This document shows positions 1 to 5,679 of a stretch of DNA of 8,684 nt, piece by piece. The DNA lies in the NCBI GenBank assembly GCA_900552015.1, contig URXY01000067.1, positions 1 to 8,684 on the forward strand, in the 5' to 3' direction. The notes under the pieces are model-generated. The model searched no databases. It was not told the origin of the DNA and saw nothing but the letters and a program-made list of their open reading frames with translations. A program made the translations under genes and the position numbers. Source of the DNA: an uncultured Eubacteriales bacterium. Lineage in GTDB: Bacteria > Bacillota > Clostridia > Oscillospirales > Oscillospiraceae. How positions within the stretch are numbered: the first letter of the stretch is position 1; the number at the start of each line of letters is the position of its first letter.

Positions 1-2
1 TT

Positions 3-251
3 CTGGAGGAGCCGATCGGCGGCGTGGACCCCGCGACGCGCGACTACATCCTGCGCACGATCATCGGCAACTACAGCGAGGACGCAGCGGTCATCATCTC
101 CACACACCTGATCGCCGACGTCGAGCAGATCCTTGACGAGGTCGTGTTCCTGCGCGAGGGGCAGGTCATGCTCCACGAGAGCGTGGAGACCATTCGAGAT
201 GAAAAGGGCAAGAGCGTTGACGAGCTCTTCCGGGAGGTATTCAGATGCTGA
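3..251 (+). CDS. ABC transporter ATP-binding protein, C-terminal part (BcrA/YtrB-like), cut by window edge
   Basis: Only the last 82 residues are present; the gene begins before the window. Seen: the end of the Walker B region (LEEP, bases 3-14), a D-loop-like GGVDPATRD directly after it, and an H-loop in IISTHLIADVEQ. The tail reads DEKGKSVDELFREVF, a typical end for ATPases that energise ABC-2-type permeases. The protein would bind and hydrolyse ATP on the cytoplasmic face of the membrane and drive the permease encoded next. The stop codon at 249-251 lies inside the next gene (7-base overlap), which implies translational coupling. Oddity: the Walker B aspartate expected just before the catalytic glutamate is a glutamate here. 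Such pairs are often preceded by a GntR-type regulator, but that would lie outside the window. The substrate cannot be told from this fragment. Confidence 0.9.
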   Translation: MEEPIGGVDPATRDYILRTIIGNYSEDAAVIISTHLIADVEQILDEVVFLREGQVMLHESVETIRDEKGKSVDELFREVFRC

Positions 252-1051
252 GCAAACTGATCAAACATGAATTCCGTGCAACGAGCCGCATCATGTGGCC
301 GGTCTTTCTTGGAATGCTGGCACTGACGGCGCTGATGCGTTTTTCTCAGTTGCTCCTGAACGGCGGGCACATTCCCTGGCTCTTACAGCTCATCGGCGTA
401 CTGCTGGTCATCGGCTTTGTGATGGGCCTCTTTGCGCTGGCGTTTGCGCCGCTGGTGCTCTCCGCCGTCCGCTGGCGCGACCATGTGCTCAAGGACGAGG
501 GCTATCTCACGCTGACGCTGCCGGTGAGCCTCCATCAGCTGCTCATCTCCAAGCTCATCGTTTCCGCCGTGTGGTATGCTGCGGCGTTCATCGTGGGACT
601 TCTCTCGCTGCTGATCGCTGCCTCCGGCTGGAGCACTTTCCAGTATGTCCCCGATTTTTTCAATGATGTTTTCACAGCGTTCTTCGGAATGGAGGCCTCG
701 CTGCGCAGTCACGCGCTGCTGATCGTCTTTGAGCTTTTCTGCAATTTCGTCTTTGCCGTTTCTGCCGCCGAGCTCGTGGTCTACGCCGCCTATTCCATCG
801 GTTACAGCTTCAATAAGCGCAAGGAGCTGTGGACGGTCATCCTGATTCTCGTGTTCTTCCAGCTTGCGCAGTTCACCGCCATCGCCATGATCGGCCTGTT
901 CATCCATACATGGATCTCACTGGACGCCAACACCCTACCCACAGGCATCGAGCTGCTGCTCCTCTGGGGCATGCTCGGCGAACTTCTCTTCTGCGCGATC
1001 GGCTACGCCGTGACGTGGTACTTCACGACGAAAAAACTGAATCTCGAGTAA
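245..1051 (+). CDS. ABC-2-type transporter permease, partner of the upstream ATPase
   Basis: This 268-residue integral membrane protein has about six hydrophobic segments, near residues 15-37, 46-75, 98-127, 156-184, 196-222 and 235-260. The loop between segments two and three carries DEGYLTLTLPVS, a signature I associate with ABC-2 permeases working with BcrA/YtrB-type ATPases. The N terminus (MLSKLIKHEFRATSR) is the usual short amphipathic cytoplasmic start. GGGAGG at 232-237, seven bases before the ATG, supports the start. The gene overlaps the ATPase by seven bases, so the two form one operon, closed by the hairpin at 1063-1103. Known for the family: export of or resistance to antimicrobial compounds, or cell-envelope stress roles. 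The actual substrate here is unknown. Confidence 0.88.
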   Translation: MLSKLIKHEFRATSRIMWPVFLGMLALTALMRFSQLLLNGGHIPWLLQLIGVLLVIGFVMGLFALAFAPLVLSAVRWRDHVLKDEGYLTLTLPVSLHQLLISKLIVSAVWYAAAFIVGLLSLLIAASGWSTFQYVPDFFNDVFTAFFGMEASLRSHALLIVFELFCNFVFAVSAAELVVYAAYSIGYSFNKRKELWTVILILVFFQLAQFTAIAMIGLFIHTWISLDANTLPTGIELLLLWGMLGELLFCAIGYAVTWYFTTKKLNLE

Positions 1052-1062
1052 CGCGTTTTCGA

Positions 1063-1103
1063 AAAAGCAGCCGCGAAAGGTCTCCGCTTTTCCGGCTGCT
1101 TTT
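1063..1103 (+). terminator. Rho-independent terminator after the ABC-2 operon
   Basis: An 11-bp perfect stem, AAAAGCAGCCG (1063-1073) with CGGCTGCTTTT (1093-1103), starts 12 bases after the stop codon. The 19-base loop can pair further (1076-1079 with 1087-1090). The stem ends in TTTT, and a second T-run follows at 1112-1117. It separates the ABC-2 operon from the next ABC operon. Confidence 0.8.
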
Positions 1104-1113
1104 CTGCACCCTT

Positions 1114-1159
1114 TTTTCGGCAGAATGTTCCGAAAATAAAAATTATGTCAACCGTCAAC
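1114..1159 (+). promoter_or_regulatory. Candidate control region: inverted repeat plus tandem GTCAAC repeat before the BceA-like gene
   Basis: A 7-bp inverted repeat (TTTTCGG 1114-1120, CCGAAAA 1130-1136) is followed by an A/T-rich stretch. Next comes a direct repeat of GTCAAC at 1147-1152 and 1154-1159, 33 bases before the start codon. The promoter of the ATPase-permease operon should lie here, since a terminator sits just upstream, but no convincing -35/-10 pair was found. The repeats could be an operator. That is inference only. Confidence 0.35.
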
Positions 1160-1191
1160 GTCTATCTCATTCGTTTGAAAGGAGTCTCTCC

Positions 1192-1956
1192 ATGCAGATC
1201 CTGACTGTTTCCGGTCTTCAAAAGACCTACACCACGCGCTTTGGCGGCAGCAAGGTCCAGGCGCTCAAAAATGTCAACTTCACCGTCGAATCCGGCGAGT
1301 ATGTCGCCATCATGGGCGAGAGCGGCAGCGGCAAAACGACGCTTCTCAATATCCTCGCCGCGCTCGACAAGCCCACCGGCGGCACAGTGCTGCTCGGCGG
1401 CAAGAACCTCTCCGAGATTCCCGAAGAAACCGCCGCAGCCTTCCGCCGCGACAATCTGGGCTTTGTGTTTCAGGACTTCAGCCTGCTCGACACGTTCTCG
1501 CTCGAAGACAACATCTGCCTGCCGCTCGTGCTCGCGGGCAAGTCGCGCACGGAGATGCGCGACCGGCTCTCACCGCTCGCCTACGACCTCGGCATCGAGA
1601 CGCTGCTCAAAAAGTACCCCTACGAGGTCTCCGGCGGACAGAAGCAGCGCGCCGCCGTCGCCCGCGCGCTCATCACCCGCCCGCAGATCTTGCTGGCCGA
1701 CGAGCCGACCGGCGCGCTCGACTCCCGCTCGACCGACGAGCTCTTGAAGCTCTTCGGCGAGATCAACGCCTCTGGCCAGACCATCGTGATGGTCACGCAC
1801 TCTGTGCGCGCGGCGAGCTGCGCCTCGCGCGTGCTGTTCCTGCGCGACGGCGAGGTCTCGCTCGAGTTAAAGCGCGGCAAGGACACGGATTCCCAGTTCT
1901 ACCAGCGTATCACCGATGCGCTCACGCAGCAGCAGACGGGAGGCGAATGCGCATGA
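1192..1956 (+). CDS. ABC transporter ATP-binding protein, BceA/LolD/MacB-like
   Basis: This 254-residue, apparently complete ATPase carries all nucleotide-binding motifs: Walker A GESGSGKTT (42-50), Q-loop FVFQDF with Q94, signature VSGGQKQR (146-153), Walker B ILLADEP (166-172), D-loop ALD (175-177) and H-loop His203. Length and motif wording (EPTGALDSRS, TIVMVTHS) match ATPases that drive FtsX-type permeases: BceA, LolD and MacB. The ATG at 1192 is chosen because GAAAGGAG ends eight bases upstream and the protein then begins like the family; the same frame stays open upstream to 829, but that stretch overlaps the previous gene and its terminator. The stop overlaps the permease start as ATGA (1953-1956). 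In the Bce family such pairs resist peptide antibiotics or signal to a BceRS-type two-component system; none is present here. Confidence 0.93.
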   Translation: MQILTVSGLQKTYTTRFGGSKVQALKNVNFTVESGEYVAIMGESGSGKTTLLNILAALDKPTGGTVLLGGKNLSEIPEETAAAFRRDNLGFVFQDFSLLDTFSLEDNICLPLVLAGKSRTEMRDRLSPLAYDLGIETLLKKYPYEVSGGQKQRAAVARALITRPQILLADEPTGALDSRSTDELLKLFGEINASGQTIVMVTHSVRAASCASRVLFLRDGEVSLELKRGKDTDSQFYQRITDALTQQQTGGECA

Positions 1957-3380
1957 AGCCCACCTTTTACCCCCGCCTTGCGTGGATGGGTATCAAAAAG
2001 AACGCAAGACTCTATGTGCCCTATCTTCTCTCCTGCGCGTTCATGGCAGCGATGCTGTATGTCATTGCGTACCTCGCCGTCACCCCCGCGCTCTATACGG
2101 TCAATGGCAAGGTGAACGGCTCCGGCACCTCTGCGGTCGCGATGACGATGAGCCTCGGCTCGTTCGTCGTATCGGTGTTCATCGCGCTGTTTCTCTTCTA
2201 CACGAACAGCTTTCTCCTGCGTCGCCGCAAGAAGGAATTCGGCCTTTACAGCGTGCTCGGCATGGACCGCGGCGCACTCAGCGCCATTCTCTTTTGGGAG
2301 ACACTTCTGGCCGCGGCGTTCACGCTGATCGCGGGGCTTGGCCTCGGCCTGCTGCTCTCCTATGTCTCGCAGTCCACACTGCTGCGGCTTTTATCTCTCC
2401 CCGCCGCGGCTTTCACCGTGAGCCTTGCCGCCATCAAGCAGTGCGCCATCACGTTCATCGCCATCTTCGCGCTGCTCTATGTGCGCGGTGTGCTGTCGCT
2501 GCGCCACGCACAGGGCGCGGCGCTTTTGAAGAGCGAAAACGTCGGCGAAAAGCCGCCGAAGTCGCAATGGCTGCTCGTCATCCCCGGCCTTGCGCTGCTG
2601 CTCGGCGCGTACTACATCGCCGCGACCATCAACGACCCCGTACAGGCGATGCTGCTCTTCTTCCTCGCGGTCATCATGGTCATTCTATCGACGTATCTTC
2701 TCTTCATCTCCGGCAGCGTGACGCTCTGCAAAACGCTCCAGAAGGACGAGAAGTTCTACTACAAAAAGCGCAACTTCGTCTCCCTCTCGTCGCTCACCTA
2801 CCGCATGAAGCGAAACGGCGCGGGCCTCGCCTCCATTTGCATTCTCTCGACGATGGTGCTGGTGATGCTTGCCTCGACGGCGAGCCTCTATTTTGGCGCG
2901 GAGGACGCGATCAACACGCTTGCCGTCCAGAATCACTGGCATCCCACGGAAATGGCGGACGTCCGTGCGGAGTTCTTCTCGCTCTACGGCAGTCTCTTCT
3001 TCCTCGGCATTCTTTTAAGTGTGCTGTTTCTGTTCGCAACGCTTCTGATGCTCTACTACAAGCAGGTCGTCGAAGGCTACGAGGATGCCTCGCGCTTTGC
3101 CATCATGCAGCGCGTGGGCATGACCAAGCGCGACATCCGTGAGAGCGTGAACGCGCAAATGCTGCTCATTTTCCTGCTGCCGCTTGCCGCGGCGGCGCTG
3201 CACCTCGCCTTCGCCCAGCCGATGGTCTGGCAGATCATGCAGCTGTTCGGCATCCAGAACCTCACGCTGTTTCTCGGCGTGACCGGCGCGGCGCTGCTTC
3301 TTTTCGCGCTGCTCTACTGCGCGATGTACCGCCTGACCTCAAACGCCTACTACCGCATCGTCAGCACAAAAAACGCCTGA
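1953..3380 (+). CDS. FtsX/BceB-like ABC permease lacking the large extracellular domain
   Basis: This 475-residue permease has about ten predicted helices (near 21-43, 66-88, 110-137, 157-180, 206-226, 231-254, 290-315, 342-368, 403-423, 436-458). Family marks include FLLRRRKKEFGLYSVLGM (cytoplasmic, after helix 2), LLKSENVGEKPPK, YRMKRNGAGLASICILSTM before and into helix 7, and FAIMQRVGMTKRDIRESVNAQ after helix 8. BceB proteins usually exceed 600 residues because about 200 extracellular residues lie between helices 7 and 8; here that loop is only about 26 residues (316-341). The frame is intact, so this is a shortened protein rather than a frameshift. ATG 1953 is preferred over ATG 1947: it makes the ATGA overlap with the ATPase stop and sits nine bases after GGAGG (1939-1943), against three for 1947. 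It should form a complex with the upstream ATPase; the substrate is unknown. Confidence 0.9.
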   Translation: MKPTFYPRLAWMGIKKNARLYVPYLLSCAFMAAMLYVIAYLAVTPALYTVNGKVNGSGTSAVAMTMSLGSFVVSVFIALFLFYTNSFLLRRRKKEFGLYSVLGMDRGALSAILFWETLLAAAFTLIAGLGLGLLLSYVSQSTLLRLLSLPAAAFTVSLAAIKQCAITFIAIFALLYVRGVLSLRHAQGAALLKSENVGEKPPKSQWLLVIPGLALLLGAYYIAATINDPVQAMLLFFLAVIMVILSTYLLFISGSVTLCKTLQKDEKFYYKKRNFVSLSSLTYRMKRNGAGLASICILSTMVLVMLASTASLYFGAEDAINTLAVQNHWHPTEMADVRAEFFSLYGSLFFLGILLSVLFLFATLLMLYYKQVVEGYEDASRFAIMQRVGMTKRDIRESVNAQMLLIFLLPLAAAALHLAFAQPMVWQIMQLFGIQNLTLFLGVTGAALLLFALLYCAMYRLTSNAYYRIVSTKNA

Positions 3381-3421
3381 TCGGAGCAGGTGACAGGCGG
3401 CTTTCAGTTTTTCTTGTTTTT
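3374..3421 (+). terminator. Possible weak rho-independent terminator after the BceB-like gene
   Basis: A 6-bp stem, CGCCTG (3374-3379, overlapping the stop codon region) with CAGGCG (3394-3399), is followed by a T-rich tract at 3408-3421. The loop is 14 bases and a few bases separate stem and T-tract, so the call is tentative. The T-tract also contains the -35 of the next promoter. Confidence 0.35.
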
Positions 3422-3442
3422 GCGGCCGGAACACGGTATACT
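3414..3442 (+). promoter_or_regulatory. Sigma-A-type promoter for the 601-residue membrane protein gene
   Basis: TTGTTT (3414-3419) and TATACT (3437-3442) are separated by 17 bases. The -10 matches consensus at five of six positions, the -35 at its first three. Transcription would start near 3449, giving a leader of about 48 bases that contains the ribosome-binding site AGGAAGGA (3482-3489), seven bases before the ATG at 3497. Confidence 0.7.
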
Positions 3443-3496
3443 ATGAATAGCAGTATCCTCTAAAAACGCCATATCTCATTCAGGAAGGACGATTCT

Positions 3497-5302
3497 ATGG
3501 ATATTAAATTCTCCGGTTCGGACGCAAACGGCTTCCAGTTCGACCAGAACGCCGCCCCCAAGTCCAAGCCCAAGCGCGAGCGCAAGCCCCGCAAGTCGAT
3601 CGGCAGCAAGGGTGGCCGCATCGCGGTCAACACGCTTATCACGCTGCTCGTCGGCGCGATCTACTTCTATGTGCAGCTGCCCGCCATCAACCTGCATGCC
3701 GAAGAGTTCTACGGTTTCGTGCTGCTGCTTTGCGTCACGTACTGCATCTGCGCGCTCTTCACCTCCGGCTTTCAGGGCACGGGTGCAAAGGGCTACTTCA
3801 CGTTCGTCAAAAAGCAGTGCACCGTGCCGTTTTTTGTCACGGCACTGCTCATCGTCACGGCGCTCGTCGGCGCGCTGACCTCCTGGGTCGTGCTGCGGGC
3901 AAAGGACTATCAGGCGCTGCTGCCGATCGAGAGCGGCAGCTTTGCCGAAGAGATCGAAGAGGTCTCGTATGACCGCATCCCGATGCTCGACCGCGACAGC
4001 GCCGAAAAGCTCGGCGACCGCAAGCTCGGTGAGCTGGCCGACATGGTCTCGCAGTTCGAGGTCGCGGAAAACTACACGCAGATCAACTACCGCGGCCGTC
4101 CCGTGCGCGTCACGCCCCTGCGCTACGGCGACATCATCAAGTGGTTCAACAACCGCTCGGAGGGCCTTCCCGCCTACCTCATCATCGACATGGTCACGCA
4201 GAATGTCGAGGTCGTGCGCCTTGACGAGGGCATGAAGTACACGACCGCCGAGCATTTCTCCCGCAACCTCTACCGCCACCTGCGCTTTGCGTACCCGACC
4301 TATATGTTTGAAGAGCCGGTCTTCGAGATCGACGAGGACGGCACGCCCTACTGGGTCTGCGCCAAGAAGGAGAAGACCATCGGCCTCTTCGGCGGCACAG
4401 ACAATCACGGCGCAGTGCTCGTCAACGCCGTCACGGGCGAGAGCGAATACTACGAAGAGCCGCCCGCGTGGGTCGACCACGTCTACTCCGCCGAGCTGAT
4501 CATCGAGCAGTACGACTACTACGGCATGTATCACAACGGCTTCTGGAACTCGATCTTCGGCCAGCGCGACGTGACTGTCACGACCGACGGCTACAACTAC
4601 CTTGCCGAGGGCGACGACGTCTACCTCTACACGGGTGTCACGAGCGTCGGCGGTGACGAGAGCAACATCGGTTTCCTGCTCTCGAACCAGCGCACGAAGG
4701 AGACGAAATACTATCCCTGCGCAGGCGCGACAGAGTACAGCGCCATGGACAGCGCCGAGGGCCAGGTGCAGAACCTGCGCTACAACGCGACGTTCCCGCT
4801 GCTTTTGAACATCGCTGAGCAGCCGACCTACTTCATGGCGCTCAAGGATGCGAGCGAGCTCGTCAAGATGTACGCGATGGTCAACGTCAACCAGTACCAG
4901 ATCGTCGCCACCGGCGCGACGGTCGCCGACTGCGAGGCAAACTACCGTCAGATGCTGCTCAAAAATAACCTCATCTCCAACGATCAGAGCGAGATCGACA
5001 TCGCATCGGACGCCGGGCTCAATCAGACCCGCGGCGTGATCGACGATATCCGCTCGGCAGTGATCGAGGGCACCAGCGTCTACTATCTCCGCTTTGAAGG
5101 CGAGGATACCTTCACCGTCTATGTCAGCGCCGCAACAGTCCCCCTTGCCCCGTTACTGAACGTCGGCGACGAGATCATTGTTTACTGGAAAAGCGGCACA
5201 CAGTGGATCACCGCTCAGATGATCGACATCGTACACTCCGGCAGCGCCTCCTTGCAGTCCGCGCCGCCCGCAGATGCAGCAGAGACCGACAACGCCGCGT
5301 GA
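3497..5302 (+). CDS. Conserved-looking membrane-anchored protein of unknown function with repeated beta-rich exported domain
   Basis: The product is 601 residues. Residues 1-42 are hydrophilic with a strongly basic stretch (KSKPKRERKPRKS, 22-34), so the N terminus should be cytoplasmic. Three hydrophobic segments follow (about 43-63, 72-90, 110-133), which places residues 134-601 outside the membrane. That part holds four blocks of a similar plan, near 199-242, 280-319, 368-406 and 439-472. Each has a short turn, a PYW/VYLY-like strand, a Gly- or Asp-rich loop, and a strand of the type VLVNAVTGESEYY. The plan recalls PepSY-like folds, but that is only a resemblance. The last 80 residues look like a small beta domain (NVGDEIIVYWKSG), then an Ala/Asp/Ser-rich tail. 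It has its own promoter and terminator, so it is probably a single-gene unit. No catalytic motif is visible; a surface or envelope role is the most that can be inferred. Confidence 0.85.
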   Translation: MDIKFSGSDANGFQFDQNAAPKSKPKRERKPRKSIGSKGGRIAVNTLITLLVGAIYFYVQLPAINLHAEEFYGFVLLLCVTYCICALFTSGFQGTGAKGYFTFVKKQCTVPFFVTALLIVTALVGALTSWVVLRAKDYQALLPIESGSFAEEIEEVSYDRIPMLDRDSAEKLGDRKLGELADMVSQFEVAENYTQINYRGRPVRVTPLRYGDIIKWFNNRSEGLPAYLIIDMVTQNVEVVRLDEGMKYTTAEHFSRNLYRHLRFAYPTYMFEEPVFEIDEDGTPYWVCAKKEKTIGLFGGTDNHGAVLVNAVTGESEYYEEPPAWVDHVYSAELIIEQYDYYGMYHNGFWNSIFGQRDVTVTTDGYNYLAEGDDVYLYTGVTSVGGDESNIGFLLSNQRTKETKYYPCAGATEYSAMDSAEGQVQNLRYNATFPLLLNIAEQPTYFMALKDASELVKMYAMVNVNQYQIVATGATVADCEANYRQMLLKNNLISNDQSEIDIASDAGLNQTRGVIDDIRSAVIEGTSVYYLRFEGEDTFTVYVSAATVPLAPLLNVGDEIIVYWKSGTQWITAQMIDIVHSGSASLQSAPPADAAETDNAA

Positions 5303-5369
5303 GATATCCATCGGTAAAAGCGCTGAACATCGCCCGGCACAAGGAAAAAATAAATCTATTATGATTTTT

Positions 5370-5400
5370 GATAGGGGTGGAACCACCCCTATCTCTTTTT
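5370..5400 (+). terminator. Strong rho-independent terminator after the 601-residue membrane protein gene
   Basis: GATAGGGGTGG (5370-5380) pairs perfectly with CCACCCCTATC (5383-5393) around AA, so the real loop is GAAC. It is followed by TCTCTTTTT. The stem starts 67 bases after the stop codon. Confidence 0.92.
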
Positions 5401-5419
5401 GGAATGAATTCCATCAAAA

Positions 5420-5445
5420 TGCAAGATTGTGCGCAGAATTTTGCA
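5420..5445. repeat. Isolated 9-bp hairpin with a self-complementary loop
   Basis: TGCAAGATT (5420-5428) pairs with AATTTTGCA (5437-5445), including one G-T wobble. The loop is GTGCGCAG, whose core TGCGCA is itself palindromic. CTTTTCCCC follows. It lies 20 bases beyond the strong terminator, so it may be a back-up terminator, the end of a small transcript or a protein-binding dyad. Confidence 0.45.
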
Positions 5446-5583
5446 CTTTTCCCCACCATATGAAAGACAGCTTGCATCGTTTTAATAAGCTTTATCAAAA
5501 TCGCGAAACTTTTTTGTCCATTTTTCTGCTCTTTCACCAAAAAGGGCTCTGAATTTTCTTACACAGCGCCAATGGCGTTTTAC

Positions 5584-5612
5584 TTGTGAAAATTTCCCTT
5601 CGGTGATACACT
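5584..5612 (+). promoter_or_regulatory. Extended -10 promoter of gdhA
   Basis: TTGTGA (5584-5589, four of six consensus) and TACACT (5607-5612, four of six) are 17 bases apart. TG at 5604-5605, one base before the -10, makes an extended -10 element that compensates for the imperfect hexamers. The predicted transcription start is near 5619, giving a leader of about 60 bases. Confidence 0.65.
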
Positions 5613-5621
5613 TATAGACAA

Positions 5622-5655
5622 GATGGCTGAACCATCAAGGCCCTGATATCCAGGG
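5622..5655 (+). promoter_or_regulatory. Two tandem small hairpins in the gdhA leader
   Basis: GATGG-CTGAA-CCATC (5622-5636) and CCCTG-ATATC-CAGGG (5641-5655) are two hairpins with identical geometry, a 5-bp perfect stem and a 5-base loop, separated by AAGG. The first would begin about three bases after the predicted transcription start, and the second ends seven bases before the Shine-Dalgarno site. They may protect the mRNA 5' end or bind a regulator. No known riboswitch class was recognised. Confidence 0.5.
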
Positions 5656-5662
5656 TAATTTT

Positions 5663-5670
5663 AGAGGAGG
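5663..5670 (+). promoter_or_regulatory. Strong ribosome-binding site of gdhA
   Basis: AGAGGAGG lies nine bases before the ATG at 5680 and is close to full complementarity with the 16S rRNA 3' end. It fixes the start and fits a highly translated gene. Confidence 0.85.
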
Positions 5671-5679
5671 CTACTTATC

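Larger units (their letters stand above)
5303..5679. other. 377-base AT-rich intergenic region between the unknown membrane protein and gdhA
   Basis: This stretch is visibly richer in A and T than the flanking genes and holds no supported coding sequence. In order it contains: the terminator of the upstream gene (5370-5400), an isolated hairpin (5420-5445), about 120 bases of T-rich sequence with no recognised element, a short hairpin CGCC-aat-GGCG (5567-5577) just before the promoter, the gdhA promoter (5584-5612), and the leader with two hairpins and a Shine-Dalgarno site. The length before the promoter leaves room for regulatory binding sites or a small RNA. Confidence 0.75.

Noticed and set aside
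829..1191. 121 extra N-terminal codons in frame with the BceA-like ATPase
   Set aside because: They overlap the ABC-2 permease gene in another frame and run through its terminator. The ATPase family start and a good ribosome-binding site are at 1192.
3476..4534. 352-codon minus-strand frame opposite the 601-residue protein gene
   Set aside because: It is codon-aligned with the plus gene, its composition (Asp, Val, Arg, Ala) is typical of a shadow frame, and the plus gene has a promoter, ribosome-binding site and sensible topology.
5208..5540. 110-codon minus-strand frame in the same region
   Set aside because: It overlaps the 3' end of the 601-residue gene and spans the terminator; no domain is recognisable.
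5274..5552. 92-codon plus-strand frame in the intergenic region
   Set aside because: It starts inside the previous gene, passes through the strong terminator at 5370-5400 and has no ribosome-binding site or recognisable sequence.
5622..5655. ANTAR-type antitermination target upstream of gdhA
   Set aside because: The tandem layout is similar, but loops are five bases rather than six and lack the fixed A/G pattern; no terminator lies between the hairpins and the gene.
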